From Mycobacterium lacus (GTDB lineage: Bacteria > Actinomycetota > Actinomycetes > Mycobacteriales > Mycobacteriaceae), in assembly GCF_010731535.1 (NCBI RefSeq), contig NZ_AP022581.1:806001-870000 (forward strand): DNA of 64,000 nt, read 5' to 3'. The notes below the pieces were generated by a model that did no database searches, was not told where the DNA came from, and saw nothing but the letters and a program-made list of their open reading frames with translations. The first letter of the stretch is position 1. Each line of letters begins with the position of its first letter. The position numbers and the translations under genes are program-made. Shown piece by piece: positions 51,611 to 61,363 of this stretch.

Positions 51611-53020
51611 GTGCTGCTGGCCTCCCTGAATCCCTCGGCTGTCACCGGCTCCGACGTCGGCGACGCGGTGACCATCGATGGCGCCGTGCTGAGCCGCAGC
51701 GATCTAGTGGGTGCGGCGACGTCGGTGGCCGAGCGGGTCGCCGGCGCGTACCGGGTCGCGGTCCTGGCCACGCCGACGGCGGCGACGGTCCTGGCGATCA
51801 CCGGCTGCCTGATCGCCGGCGTGTCCGTCGTCCCGGTGCCCGCCGACGTCGGGGTGGCCGAACGTCGGCACATGCTCGGCGACTCCGGGGCGCAGGCCTG
51901 GCTGGGCCCGGTACCCGATACGCCGGAGGGGCTGCCGCACATCCCGGTGCGCTTGCACGCCCGCTCCTGGCACCGTTATCCCGAACCGTCACCCGATGCC
52001 ATCGCGATGGTGGTCTACACCTCGGGCACCACCGGCCCACCCAAGGGCGTGCAGGTGAGCCGTCGCGCGATCGCCGCCGACCTCGACGCGTTGGCGGACG
52101 CCTGGCAATGGACGCCCGACGACGTTCTGGTGCACGGATTGCCGCTCTATCACGTACACGGCCTGGTGCTGGGCTTGCTCGGTTCGCTGCGAGTCGGAAA
52201 TCGGTTCGTGCACACCGGAAAACCGACGCCGGCCGGCTACGGTGCCGCCGCAGGGACGCTGTATTTCGGGGTGCCGACGGTGTGGTCGCGCGTGGTCGCC
52301 GACCAGGCGGCCGCCGAGGCGCTCAGATCGGCCCGATTGTTGGTGTCCGGCAGTGCCGCATTGCCGGTGCCGGTGTTCGACCGGCTCGCGGAACTCACGG
52401 GGCACCGTCCGATCGAACGGTACGGCACCTCGGAATCGCTGATCACGGTGTCCACGCGGGCCGACGGTGACCGTCGTGCTGGCTGGGTGGGCCTTCCGCT
52501 GTCCGGTGTGCAGACCAGGCTGGTCGACGACGATGGCGGCTCGGTCCCACACGACGGGGAAACCGTTGGAAAGCTTCAGGTTCGCGGTCCCACGCTGTTC
52601 GACGGATACCTGAATCGGCCGGACGCCACCGCCGAGGCGTTCGACACCGACGGCTGGTACCGCACCGGTGATGTCGCGGTCGTGGACGGTGGTGGGATGC
52701 ACCGCATCGTGGGACGCGAGTCGGTCGACTTGATCAAGTCGGGCGGATACCGCATCGGCGCAGGCGAAATCGAGACCGCGCTGCTCGGCCATCCAGATGT
52801 GCAGGAGGCGGCGGTCGTCGGGCTGCCCGACGAGGACTTGGGCCAGCGGATCGTCGCGTACGTCGTAGGCTCCGCCGATGTCGCGGCGGACGGACTGATC
52901 GACTATGTCGCCCAACAGCTTTCGGTGCACAAGCGTCCGCGCGAGGTGCGGATCGTGGATGCTTTGCCGCGCAACGCGCTGGGCAAGGTCCTCAAGAAGC
53001 AGTTGCTGGACGAAGGCTGA
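51611..53020 (+). CDS. fadD36: Acyl-CoA synthetase FadD36
   Basis: AMP-forming ligase of 469 residues. It has the P-loop MVVYTSGTTGPPKG, PLYHVHGLVLGLLGS, YGTSESL, the hinge GWYRTGDVAVV, and the C-terminal lysine motif NALGKVLKKQLL. GTG 51611 (MLLASLNPS) is chosen to match the family; the ORF extends ten codons further. It is next to Rv1192-like and Rv1194c-like genes as in M. tuberculosis. Compared with typical FadD it is short (no long N-terminal cap), as in FadD36. Confidence 0.92.
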   Translation: MLLASLNPSAVTGSDVGDAVTIDGAVLSRSDLVGAATSVAERVAGAYRVAVLATPTAATVLAITGCLIAGVSVVPVPADVGVAERRHMLGDSGAQAWLGPVPDTPEGLPHIPVRLHARSWHRYPEPSPDAIAMVVYTSGTTGPPKGVQVSRRAIAADLDALADAWQWTPDDVLVHGLPLYHVHGLVLGLLGSLRVGNRFVHTGKPTPAGYGAAAGTLYFGVPTVWSRVVADQAAAEALRSARLLVSGSAALPVPVFDRLAELTGHRPIERYGTSESLITVSTRADGDRRAGWVGLPLSGVQTRLVDDDGGSVPHDGETVGKLQVRGPTLFDGYLNRPDATAEAFDTDGWYRTGDVAVVDGGGMHRIVGRESVDLIKSGGYRIGAGEIETALLGHPDVQEAAVVGLPDEDLGQRIVAYVVGSADVAADGLIDYVAQQLSVHKRPREVRIVDALPRNALGKVLKKQLLDEG

Positions 53021-53025
53021 AAAAT

Positions 53026-54288
53026 TTATGCCGGAACGCCGTCACGACGGCCGGTGGCCGAACCCGATGTGGTGGCGTGTTTGCCGCGCCACTGCAGCGC
53101 TTCGAGGGCGACGGCAATGTGGACGGTGGTGTGGTCCAGGGGCCGCGGAAGCAGCCGTTGAGCGGACTCTACCCTGCGCAACAAAGTATTGCGGTGGGTG
53201 TAAAGCCGCTTCGCGGCGCGGGAGGCGTTGCATTGTTCGTTGATGAACGTCAGCAGGGCTTGCTGCAGCGCCGGACTGGCCGACTCGAGGTCTCCGAGGG
53301 TGCTCGTGATGAATTCGCTTGCGGCTTGCGGATTCTGGGTGATTAACGAGACTAACTGCACGTCGGCGAAGAACGCGACCTGCTGGTGTGACTCCAGCCG
53401 GGCCAACGTGCGCTGCGTGGTGAGAGCGTCCAGATGGCTGCGCCGGAAGCCCTCGACTCCGGGGGCGGTGGTCCCGATGGCGATACGCGCGTGGGGCGTG
53501 CTGATCGCCCGCTGCACCTCGTCGACGCCCAGGGCGGCGGCGTCGGCCAGCCAGACCCAGCGGGTGGCGGCACCGGCGACCACGATCAGCTGTTGTGCCG
53601 ATCCGACGGCGTGGCTGAAGGCGTCTGCCGCTCGGTCGAGGTAGCTGTGGTCACCGTCGAGGTCGTCGCTCCAGATCACGGCGGCCGTGTGGTTTTGGTC
53701 GAGGCGATAGCCCAACCGCGCTTCGGCGCGCTCGCGGCTGATGGGAGCTCCATCGAGAATGAGGTCGACGGCTTCGAGGCGCTGGGCGTGTGTGCCGCGC
53801 GTCAGTTCGTCGTGCTCCAACTGCATGTGCGCGGTGATGCCCTCAAGGGTGGCTGCCAAATACTCGTTGATCGATTGCGCCGATACATCGAGCATTTCGC
53901 GCAATTCCCGCGGGTCGGACGTGAGGTCGAACGCGATCTCCATCCAGCGTCGCCAACCTACGTATTCGCCCACGCGATAGATGTCGAGCGCCAGCACGTC
54001 CAGCCCGCGTCGCACCAGGTCCCGCGCCATGGTCAACGGCTCGGGGCCGAGACTGGCCGGCACCGGGGCTCCTGGGTCACGCATGTTGGCCGTCGCCCAG
54101 TGGACCAGATGGGCATGGTTGGCGCGGCGGACAACTTTGGCCAGGACGGGGTCGTTGGCGATGGCGGGGTTGGTCGCCACGGTGGCGCGGTCGAGCTCTT
54201 CGATCCACTCCTTGCTGGGGTTGAGCGCGATCCGTGCCCCCTCACGGATGAGCTCGCGCACACGAGGCGACGGGCGTTGCGCGGCCAT
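53026..54288 (-). CDS. PucR-type regulator, Rv1194c-like
   Basis: A 420-residue transcription regulator. The N-terminal half is all-helical (AQSINEYLAATLEGITAHM), the middle resembles the CdaR/GGDEF-like domain, and the C-terminal PucR helix-turn-helix reads EQCNASRAAKRLYTHRNTLL, then RRVESAQRLL. It is divergent from PE13 across a 560-base region containing three copies of a short palindrome, which may be its operators. Effector unknown. Confidence 0.9.
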   Translation of the reverse strand: MAAQRPSPRVRELIREGARIALNPSKEWIEELDRATVATNPAIANDPVLAKVVRRANHAHLVHWATANMRDPGAPVPASLGPEPLTMARDLVRRGLDVLALDIYRVGEYVGWRRWMEIAFDLTSDPRELREMLDVSAQSINEYLAATLEGITAHMQLEHDELTRGTHAQRLEAVDLILDGAPISRERAEARLGYRLDQNHTAAVIWSDDLDGDHSYLDRAADAFSHAVGSAQQLIVVAGAATRWVWLADAAALGVDEVQRAISTPHARIAIGTTAPGVEGFRRSHLDALTTQRTLARLESHQQVAFFADVQLVSLITQNPQAASEFITSTLGDLESASPALQQALLTFINEQCNASRAAKRLYTHRNTLLRRVESAQRLLPRPLDHTTVHIAVALEALQWRGKHATTSGSATGRRDGVPA

Positions 54289-54311
54289 GGGCCGACTTTA
54301 GGGCCCAGGGT

Positions 54312-54324
54312 GTGCACTTTGCAC
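54312..54324. promoter_or_regulatory. Palindrome GTGCA-CTT-TGCAC, copy 1
   Basis: Perfect five-base arms, 24 bases before the PucR-type gene start: well placed for autoregulation. Confidence 0.5.
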
Positions 54325-54589
54325 CCTGAGACAGGACTTCTTGGTGAAGATTTCACCTTTGGGCAGCCGTGGCGCAACGGTAATCATTGGCTGCGGAAGG
54401 GACCGGATCGTGTGACCGCCAACGATTCTGATCACCGCGATGCAAAATACACGGATGTTATGGGGGCTCTAGGCGGCGGGGCCGCGTCCGGGGCGGCCAG
54501 CACGGGCGGCGGTCGCGCGAAAAATCGAGCGAAAGCGAACATGAGGTAAACAACAGAAGTACTTTGGGTGTCGCGACGCGAAGCCCTGT

Positions 54590-54602
54590 GTGCACTTTGC
54601 AC
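54590..54602. promoter_or_regulatory. Palindrome GTGCA-CTT-TGCAC, copy 2
   Basis: Identical to copy 1 and followed by related sequence. It lies 250 bases before PE13. Confidence 0.5.
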
Positions 54603-54651
54603 CCCCGGTCTGGGCTGCTTGGGAAGATCCGACCATTGGCCCGGCCGGCGG

Positions 54652-54664
54652 GTGCATTTTGCAT
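54652..54664. promoter_or_regulatory. Palindrome GTGCA-TTT-TGCAT, copy 3
   Basis: Same layout with C-to-T changes at two positions and one arm mismatch. It lies 188 bases before PE13. Confidence 0.4.
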
Positions 54665-54851
54665 CTGCGGACGCAGCAAGTTGGGCGGATTTAACCTGTT
54701 GTCTCCGTTATGTCTTCGCAATCATTGGGGCCAGTTCGACACCACCAACGGCGATGGTGCGAAGGAATCAAAGCGACCGGATCTCTTGACTACCAAGCAA
54801 AATCGTGATCCGCACAGGCAATTGCTCGGGTTGCTACAGGAGGAAAAACGC

Positions 54852-55148
54852 GTGTTTGTGAATGCACAGCCAGAGATGCTGGCGGCGGCAGCCGGTGTCC
54901 TGCAGTCCATCGGCACTTCGACCGCCTCGAACAATGCCGCCGCCGCCGCCACGACGACCGGGGTCGTTCCCCCGGCCGCTGACGAGGTGTCGCTGCTGCT
55001 GGCGGCGCAGTTCGGCGCGCACGGGGCGATGTATCAGGCGGTCAGCGCCAAGGCCGCGGCAATTCACGACCAGTTTGTGGTCACCCTGGCCACCAGCGCG
55101 AGTTCGTATGCGGCGACCGAGGCCGCCAACGCCGTGGCGACCCAGTAG
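54852..55148 (+). CDS. PE13: PE family protein PE13
   Basis: A 98-residue PE domain alone: AQPEMLAAAAGVLQSIGTS, TTGVVPPAADEVSLLL, MYQAVSAKAAAIHDQF and SSYAATEAAN. GTG 54852 follows AGGAGG. PE13 forms a secreted heterodimer with the PPE protein encoded 45 bases downstream, and export is by ESX-5. Synteny and length match Rv1195. Confidence 0.93.
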   Translation: MFVNAQPEMLAAAAGVLQSIGTSTASNNAAAAATTTGVVPPAADEVSLLLAAQFGAHGAMYQAVSAKAAAIHDQFVVTLATSASSYAATEAANAVATQ

Positions 55149-55193
55149 CCGACTCGACGGTATTCGAGCCGACGGAAAAGTAAGGGCAAAGCA

Positions 55194-56378
55194 ATGGATT
55201 TCGGAGCGTTACCACCTGAGGTCAACTCGGCGAAAATGTATGCCGGTCCGGGTTCGAGCTCGATCCTGGTGGCCGCGGAAACCTGGGATGGGGTGGCTGC
55301 CGATCTTTATTCGGCGGCGTCGGCGTTTCAGTCGGTGATTTGGGGGCTCACGGCTGGGTCGTGGCTGGGCCCCTCGTCGGGTTTGATGGCCGCGGCGGCC
55401 TCGCCGTATGTGGTGTGGATGAGCGTGACCGCGGCTCAGGCCGAGCTGACCGCTAACCAGGCTCGGGCCGCTGCGGCGGCCTACGAGGCGGCGTTTGGGT
55501 TGACCGTGCCCCCGTCGGTGATCGCCGAGAATCGTGCCGAGCTGATGATCCTGATCGCGACCAACGTGCTCGGGCAGAACACCGCGGCGATCGCGGCCAA
55601 TGAGGCCGAGTACAGCGAGATGTGGGCCCAGGACGCCGCGGCGATGTATGGCTATGCGGCCTCCGCGGCGGTGGCCACCGAGACGTTGGCCCCGTTCGAG
55701 GACGCTCCGGAGATAACCAACGCCGGTGGGCTCGTCGAGCAGGCCGCCGCGGTGGAGGAGGCCACCGACACCGCCGCGGCCAACCAGCTGATGACGAATG
55801 TGCCCCAGGCGCTGCAGCAGATGGCCACCCCCACGCAAAACACCGCGTCGACGTCGAAGTTGGGTGCGCTGTGGAAGACCGTCTCGCCGCACTTGTCGCC
55901 CATGAGCAACATCATCTCGATGGTCAACAACCACGTGTCGATGACCAACTCGGGCGTTTCGATGACCAACACCATGAGCTCGATGTTGAAGGGTTTCGCT
56001 CCCGCCGCGGCCAAGGCTGCCGAAACGGCGGTCGAAAACGCAGCTAACGCGATGGGGTCGGTGGGCAGCGGGCTGGGTTCCTCGGGCTTGGGCGGCGGCG
56101 TGGCGGCGGGCCTGGGTCGGGCGGCGTCGGTCGGCGGCTTGTCGGTGCCGCAGGCCTGGGCCGCGGCCAACCAGGCTGTCACCCCAGCGGCGCGTGCGCT
56201 GCCGCTGACCAGCCTGGCCGGCGCTGCCGAAGCTGGAGCTGGAGCCGCACCAGGCCACATGGTGGGCGGGTTGCCGCTCGGGCAGATGGCCAACAACGTC
56301 GGCGGCGGCAGTGTGGCCAGTGCTTTGCGGATGCCGCCCCGCGCCTACTCGATGCCGCGTATCCCGGCGGCCGGATAG
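55194..56378 (+). CDS. PPE18: PPE family protein PPE18-like
   Basis: A 394-residue protein. The PPE domain starts [20 protein letters not shown], with the WLGPSS and [12 protein letters not shown] stretches. The C-terminal part has the SVP-subfamily motif [13 protein letters not shown] near residue 315 and ends [12 protein letters not shown]. The close match is PPE18/PPE19/PPE60 of M. tuberculosis; synteny with PE13 favours PPE18 (Rv1196). Confidence 0.93.
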   Translation: MDFGALPPEVNSAKMYAGPGSSSILVAAETWDGVAADLYSAASAFQSVIWGLTAGSWLGPSSGLMAAAASPYVVWMSVTAAQAELTANQARAAAAAYEAAFGLTVPPSVIAENRAELMILIATNVLGQNTAAIAANEAEYSEMWAQDAAAMYGYAASAAVATETLAPFEDAPEITNAGGLVEQAAAVEEATDTAAANQLMTNVPQALQQMATPTQNTASTSKLGALWKTVSPHLSPMSNIISMVNNHVSMTNSGVSMTNTMSSMLKGFAPAAAKAAETAVENAANAMGSVGSGLGSSGLGGGVAAGLGRAASVGGLSVPQAWAAANQAVTPAARALPLTSLAGAAEAGAGAAPGHMVGGLPLGQMANNVGGGSVASALRMPPRAYSMPRIPAAG

Positions 56379-56426
56379 CCGAACCAGCCTGAGCTGTAAT
56401 CGATTTCAACACAGAGAGCAGCTGAC

Positions 56427-56567
56427 ATGAGCACGCGTTTCAGGACCGATCCGCGTGCGATGGGGGAGATGGCGGGCCGCTTCGAGGTGCGCGCCAGACC
56501 GTGGCGGACGAGGCGTCGTAAAGCCAGCCACGACGAGCGGCAGAAGCAGGCTCGCAGCGGCAGCTGA
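56427..56567 (+). pseudogene. esxK-type WXG100 gene remnant
   Basis: Starts ATG 56427 as MSTRFRTDPRAMGEMAGRFE, the EsxK/EsxJ-type N-terminus. A one-base slip near 56507 would restore QTVADEA; then the middle including the WXG motif is deleted, and a short end (HDERQKQARSGS) resembles the family C-terminus. Only 46 codons against about 98 in intact EsxK, and the partner esxL is missing. In M. tuberculosis esxK-esxL follow PPE18 here. Confidence 0.75.
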
Positions 56568-56665
56568 ACCGATTCGATTCCGGACCGGCTGGGACCTCGC
56601 ACGCGTCCCAGCTCCCAGCCGGTCCGAATGCGGCCGACGTGACCCACATGCCGGCTGCCCGATGG

Positions 56666-56953
56666 TTAGGGGACCAGCGCCCAGACCGGATGGGTGACCG
56701 ACCACACCGGGTGCGTCAGGTCATCGGTGTAGTGGTACACCGGGTGCGTCGGAGGCGGCTCGGGGCGCATCGGAGGTGTCATCGGATGCATCGATGTTGC
56801 GCCCGGGCGGAGCCCGGGTGCCATCGCGTGCGACCCGGGCGCCATCGGCTGCCCCGGCTCGGCGGAAGCCACGGCTGGTCCCACCAGTGCTCCGGCGAGT
56901 GACAGGCCGACCGCGCACAGAACACCCGCCGATAGGGTCCGAATCTTTGACAT
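56666..56953 (-). CDS. Small secreted Pro/His/Met-rich protein
   Basis: A 95-residue exported protein. Signal peptide MSKIRTLSAGVLCAVGLSLA, cleavage after ASA near residue 31, then a mature part full of Pro, His and Met (HPMTPPMRPEPPPTHPVYHY) with the repeated unit THPVWS / THPVWA at its end. ATG 56953 follows GGGAG. A sigma-A-like promoter is visible at 57065-57093. Family not recognised; His/Met clusters might bind metal. Confidence 0.75.
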   Translation of the reverse strand: MSKIRTLSAGVLCAVGLSLAGALVGPAVASAEPGQPMAPGSHAMAPGLRPGATSMHPMTPPMRPEPPPTHPVYHYTDDLTHPVWSVTHPVWALVP

Positions 56954-57330
56954 TTCAAACTCCCTTCCACGTAGGTGTTGGTGCCGGCTCACCCGGTCGC
57001 CGTCATGCCGCGTTTGAGAGCACCGGACACCTGGCCAAATTGTCATACACGGTTGACAATATGAACGATAGCCGCGGCGGAGCAAACTGTCAACCAAGGT
57101 TGTCGGACGTGCGCCCAGCGTGAACTCATGGCGAGTTTTCGGGCCGATTTCTAGCCCTGGGCTGGCCGACAACGCTGACATGCGCCGAGCGTGCCGATAA
57201 TGCGTGCCCCGGCAGCAGCCCGCCCCGTGCGCCCCGACACGCAGGAAACTGCCAGCATTTTCACCTGGGCCGGGCGACGCGTCTTCACGTAGCGTCGTCG
57301 TGTGCGGACGCGGGCAACGGGGACTTTGCC
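56954..57330. other. Divergent intergenic region
   Basis: Gap of 377 bases between the secreted protein and the MFS gene. It holds a minus-strand promoter with an overlapping dyad (next entry); I see no clear promoter for the MFS gene. Confidence 0.5.
57039..57093 (-). promoter_or_regulatory. Sigma-A-type promoter with downstream dyad operator
   Basis: On the minus strand, TTGACA (57093-57088), a 17-base spacer and TATCGT (57070-57065) form a near-ideal mycobacterial housekeeping promoter about 105 bases before the secreted-protein gene. Just past the -10, at the expected start site, is a perfect dyad ATTGTCA-N8-TGACAAT (57039-57060), which could be a repressor site. Confidence 0.65.
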
Positions 57331-58716
57331 GTGACGGCTGCGGACAGCCCCGGGGGCGCGCCGATGAAGCGGGTTGCGGTCGCCTGTGTTGCCGGCACGG
57401 CAGTCGAGTTCTACGACTTCGTTATCTACGGCACCGCGGCAGCGCTCGTGTTTCCGACGGTGTTCTTTCCCCGCCTCGGTCCCACCGTGGCCACGGTCGC
57501 TTCTATTGGGACATTTGCCGCTGCGTTTCTGTCCCGTCCGCTCGGTGCCGTCGTCTTTGGGTACTGGGGGGACCGGCTAGGCCGCAAGAAGACCCTCGTC
57601 GCCACGCTGCTGATCATGGCCGTATCGACCGTGATGGTGGGCATGGTTCCCAGCGCGGCGACCATAGGCGCTGCAGCCCCGCTGATCCTGATCAGCCTGC
57701 GGCTGCTGCAAGGGTTTGCCGTCGGTGGCGAATGGGCGGGGTCGGCGTTGCTGAGTGCGGAATACGCGCCCGCCGACAAACGCGGCAGGTACGGCATGTT
57801 CACACCGGTCGGCGCCGGAATCGCGGTGGTGCTGGCGAGCCTGATCTTTCTCGCAGTGAACCACACCATCGGAGAACACAGCCCCGCGTTCATGCAATGG
57901 GGTTGGCGCATACCGTTTTTGATTAGCGCGGGGCTGATCGTCATCGCTGTATACGTCCGCGTCAACATCGACGAGACCCCCGTGTTCGCCCGCGAGAAAG
58001 CCCGAGAAAACACCCCCAACGAGGCGCCCGAGGCACCGCTGATCGAGATCATTCGCCTAGAGTCTCGTGAGATCGCTCTGGCCACGGGCAGCATCGTCGG
58101 CTTTCTTGGTCTCACCTACATGTCCACCACCTTCCTGACCGCCGACGCCCGCGCCCACCTGGGCTATTCCCGCGACCTCATCCTGTCCGCCGGCTTGCTG
58201 GGCGGGCTGGCGAGCATCGCGTCCATCGCGTTGTCAGCCAGCTTGAGCGATCGAGTCGGGCGCCGCCGCATGATGTTGGTCGGGGCGACGGGGTGTCTAG
58301 CGTGGTCGTTTGTGGTGATGCCGCTCATCGATAGCGGAGAGCCCATTTTGTTCGTGGCGGCTATGGTCGGCATGCACGCCATCGCTGGGGTCGGCTTCGG
58401 ACCTGCGCCGTCGTTCATCCCGGAACTGTTCGCCACCCGCTACCGCTACACCGGAACGGCGCTGGCGAGCAATCTCGCCGGCATCGTTGGGGGCGCGTTG
58501 GCGCCCGTTCTCGCCGGCACCCTACTGACGACCTACGGCAGCTGGGTGATCGGTTTCATGCTGGCAGTCCTGGTGATGGTCAGCCTGGTCTGCATCTATC
58601 TACTCCCCGAACCCGGCGGGATATCGTTTGCGTCCCAATGCATTCGGGCTCGTGGTGCTGAGGCCGAAGACAGCCGTCAGTTGGCGTGTAGGGCCTCGTT
58701 GAGCACGATGCCCTGA
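57331..58716 (+). CDS. MFS transporter, Rv1200-like (metabolite:H+ symporter type)
   Basis: A 461-residue transporter with about 12 membrane segments. N-terminal [14 protein letters not shown] is typical of the sugar/dicarboxylate symporter branch; [11 protein letters not shown] is the MFS loop 2-3 motif, with a second copy [10 protein letters not shown] later. [18 protein letters not shown] is in helix 4. The last 35 residues go beyond the usual end (YLLPEP) and overlap dapD on the other strand by 40 bases. Position matches Rv1200. Substrate unknown. Confidence 0.88.
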   Translation: MTAADSPGGAPMKRVAVACVAGTAVEFYDFVIYGTAAALVFPTVFFPRLGPTVATVASIGTFAAAFLSRPLGAVVFGYWGDRLGRKKTLVATLLIMAVSTVMVGMVPSAATIGAAAPLILISLRLLQGFAVGGEWAGSALLSAEYAPADKRGRYGMFTPVGAGIAVVLASLIFLAVNHTIGEHSPAFMQWGWRIPFLISAGLIVIAVYVRVNIDETPVFAREKARENTPNEAPEAPLIEIIRLESREIALATGSIVGFLGLTYMSTTFLTADARAHLGYSRDLILSAGLLGGLASIASIALSASLSDRVGRRRMMLVGATGCLAWSFVVMPLIDSGEPILFVAAMVGMHAIAGVGFGPAPSFIPELFATRYRYTGTALASNLAGIVGGALAPVLAGTLLTTYGSWVIGFMLAVLVMVSLVCIYLLPEPGGISFASQCIRARGAEAEDSRQLACRASLSTMP

Positions 58717-59630
58717 CCGTCGCGCGGGACCACCTCGACCGCCCCGGTCACCGAATTGCGGCGGAACAACATGTTGCTGCCGCCGGAGAGTTCGCGTGCC
58801 TTGACCGAACCTCCGTCGGGCGTGCCGACCTTGGTGCCCGCGGTGACGTACAGGCCGGCCTCGACGACGCAATCATCGCCCAGCGAGATGCCCAGCCCGG
58901 AGTTGGCGCCGAGCAGGCAACGCTTGCCAATCGAGATGACTTCCGTCCCACCGCCGGACAGCGTGCCCATGATCGACGCTCCGCCGCCGATGTCGGAGCC
59001 GTCTCCGACCACCACGCCCGCCGAGATGCGGCCCTCCACCATCGACGCGCCTAGGGTGCCGGCGTTGTAGTTGACGAAGCCCTCGTGCATCACGGTGGTG
59101 CCCGGTGCCAGGTGGGCGCCCAGCCGCACCCGATCGGCGTCGGCGATGCGCACACCGGTCGGCACGACGTAGTCGACCATGCGAGGGAACTTGTCGATGC
59201 CATACACGGTCACCGGCCCCTTGCGGCGCAGCCGCAGCCGGACCGTTTCGAAACCGTCGATTGCGCACGGGCCATGATTCGTCCACACCACGTTGGTCAA
59301 TACCCCGAACAAGCCGCCGGCGTTCAGCCCATGCGGCGCCACCAGGCGGTGAGAGAGCAAGTGCAGCCGCAGGTAGGCGTCGCAAGCGTCGGCGGCGACG
59401 TCGTCTAGCGAGCCGATGCTGGTGCGGACGGCGATGGTCTCGGTGCGGCGGTCGTCGTCACGGCCGACCAGCGCCGCCAGCTCGGCCGGAATATCGGACA
59501 CCGCCAGTCGCGACGTTGCGCTCTCGCCCGATTCGGTCAGTTCCGGCGCGGGAAACCAGGCGTCGAGGATCGATCCGTCGGCGGCCAGCGTCGCCAGCCC
59601 GATGCCCGCAGCACCAGTCACGTTCGACAC
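58677..59630 (-). CDS. dapD: Tetrahydrodipicolinate N-succinyltransferase DapD
   Basis: Transfers succinate to tetrahydrodipicolinate in the DAP/lysine pathway; 317 residues, equal to M. tuberculosis DapD. N-terminal [20 protein letters not shown], then [17 protein letters not shown], the left-handed beta-helix with hexapeptide repeats ([20 protein letters not shown]) and the active-site [17 protein letters not shown] 59630 has GGAAG upstream. Ends with EALHAN. Confidence 0.95.
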   Translation of the reverse strand: MSNVTGAAGIGLATLAADGSILDAWFPAPELTESGESATSRLAVSDIPAELAALVGRDDDRRTETIAVRTSIGSLDDVAADACDAYLRLHLLSHRLVAPHGLNAGGLFGVLTNVVWTNHGPCAIDGFETVRLRLRRKGPVTVYGIDKFPRMVDYVVPTGVRIADADRVRLGAHLAPGTTVMHEGFVNYNAGTLGASMVEGRISAGVVVGDGSDIGGGASIMGTLSGGGTEVISIGKRCLLGANSGLGISLGDDCVVEAGLYVTAGTKVGTPDGGSVKARELSGGSNMLFRRNSVTGAVEVVPRDGQGIVLNEALHAN

Positions 59631-59672
59631 GCTACTTCCCCGGCCGAGCAGACACAAAAGCCCCGCATTTCG

Positions 59673-61306
59673 GGTGCTCCTGACCTATCCGTGGGTTGAT
59701 GGGTTGGAAGTTTCTTCTTGCTTCCTTCCGCGATAGTTGCTCGTTGGCGCTGCCTGCGTGGGAGGTGTCCATGTGGAGCCCCCCGAGCGCAGCGAGGCGG
59801 AACGACATGGACACCGACGCGCGGGTGGCGCAGAATCGGCGACGCTGCGGAAGGGGCCCGCCAGGGGTGCCCTGGTGGGGTGTTAGCCGCGGCCGGGCAG
59901 TGTGGGGCGGTGGCCGCCGAGGGCGAGCATGGCCAGCGCGATCAGTGCGGCGGGGTTGTGAAACCCGAACGCGACGCGGGTCAGGACCCGGATTTTGGTG
60001 TTGGTGGATTCGATCAGTCCCTGGGACAGGCCGTGGTCGAGGGCGGCGTCGATGGCCTGGCGGTGGCGCACGATGCGGCCGGCCAGCTCGACGAATACCG
60101 GGATGCGGCAGCGCCGCGCCCAGGAGATCCACCGGTCCAGGGCCTGTTTGCCTTCCTCGCCCTTGACCGAAAACACGTGCCGTAGGCCCTCTTTGAGCAG
60201 ATAGGCACGGTATAGCCGGGGATCGGTCTTGGCGATCCAGGCCAGTTTGGCGGTTTGACGTTCGCTGAGGTCTTCGGGGTTTTTCCACAGCGCATAGCGG
60301 GCACCCTTGAGCCGCCGTGCCCGCTCATGACCCGGCCGCGGCGCGGTGTTCTTGGCGGGCCGGCCACGGCCCCATTTGGCCTCGGTACGCGCCAGCGTCC
60401 GCGCGTCATTCCAGGCCCGGCGCCGCTCGGCGTCCAGGGCCTCGGTGGCCCAGGCCACCACGTGAAACGGATCGGCGCAACGGATCGCGGCCGGGCAACG
60501 CTCGGCGACGACGTCGGCGATCCAGTCCGCCGCATCGGCGGACACATGGGTGATCTGCGCGGCCCGGTCGGCACCCAGCGCGTCGAAGAAGCGCCGCAGG
60601 GTGGCGGTGTCGCGTCCGGGCGCGGCCCAGATCAGGTGGCCGCTGTCGTGGTCGACCACCACCGTCAAATACTTGTGGTGGCGTTTGTAGGCAATCTCGT
60701 CAATGCCGATACGACGCAGATTGGCGAACCGATCGACGGTCTTTTCGGTGTCGGCCCACACCCGGGCCACGACTGCCCCCCACGGTGCGCCAGGCGATTC
60801 GCATCAGTTCGCACACCGCGGTTTTCGAGCAGGCCACCGCCAGCCAGGCCACCGTGTCATCAAAGGCAAACGTGTGTCCAGCATGGTGACGCGCCCACGG
60901 CACCATCACCACGGTCGGCCCATGGGCGGGGCAATTCACCCGCGGCGCCTCGGCCTCCAAAAAACACCCGGATCGTGCCCAAGTCCAAGCCCCGCCACCG
61001 CCGCGGTCCCTCACCCCGGTCATACCAGGGCGCCTTGCGTTGACAGCGGCCACAGCGGCCCGACATACCGCTGCGCGAGCGCACCCGCGCCACCACCAAC
61101 TCCGCGCCATCGCCGTCTTCAGCGAACTCGATGTCCTCGATTACCGTGCGGCGGTCGACACCAAGCAGCGCACGCCATAGCCTCACATTGCGCACGTCGT
61201 TGCTGGCTCCTTTGGTTTCGGACCCTTCACAAGCCAGAAACCTTAAGCCACAACGGCGTGCGCCCCTACTTCGCTGCTATCCACCCACGGAACTGTCAGA
61301 AGAGCC
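59673..61306 (-). mobile_element. ISL3-family insertion sequence, 1634 bp
   Basis: The ends align over 28 bases at 20 positions: left GGTGCTCCTGACC..., right (other strand) GGCTCTTCTGACA..., both leading to TCCGTGGGT. A perfect 8-bp duplication GCATTTCG (59665-59672, 61307-61314) flanks it, the length expected for ISL3. It lies between dapD and dapE in the loop of a palindrome. Confidence 0.9.
59883..61195 (-). pseudogene. ISL3-family transposase, frameshifted
   Basis: Starts as RNVRLWRALLGVDRRTVIED with the zinc-finger CGRCQRKAPWYDRG. It shifts near 60955 to FLEAEAPRVNCPAHGPTVV and ACSKTAVCELMRIAWRTV, then near 60785 to the DDE core: RRIGIDEIAYKRHHKYLTVV (first Asp), CADPFHVVAWATEAL (second Asp), GLIESTNTKIRVLTRVAFGF (Glu), ending at 59883. 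Two frameshifts; otherwise full length. Confidence 0.88.
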
Positions 61307-61363
61307 GCATTTCGGCCCGATTTGGGGGCTTTTGCGACTGCTCGGACCAACTAGGCTGGGGCC

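Larger units (their letters stand above)
54289..54851. other. Long divergent intergenic region with repeated palindromes
   Basis: No gene seen. Two segments of about 60 bases (54311-54370 and 54589-54648) resemble each other, each beginning TGTGCACTTTGCACCC, and a third palindrome sits at 54652. The region lies between the PucR-type gene and PE13-PPE18. AGGAGG at 54839-54844 is the PE13 ribosome site. Confidence 0.6.
59644..61345. repeat. Intergenic palindrome split by the ISL3-family element
   Basis: Left arm 59644-59664 and right arm 61325-61345 are 21 bases and complementary at 19, starting CCGAGCAG and ending AAAAGCCCC. Before insertion the loop was 18 bases (copy at 61307-61324). The outer motif matches the palindrome at 9249-9306. 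Confidence 0.8.
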
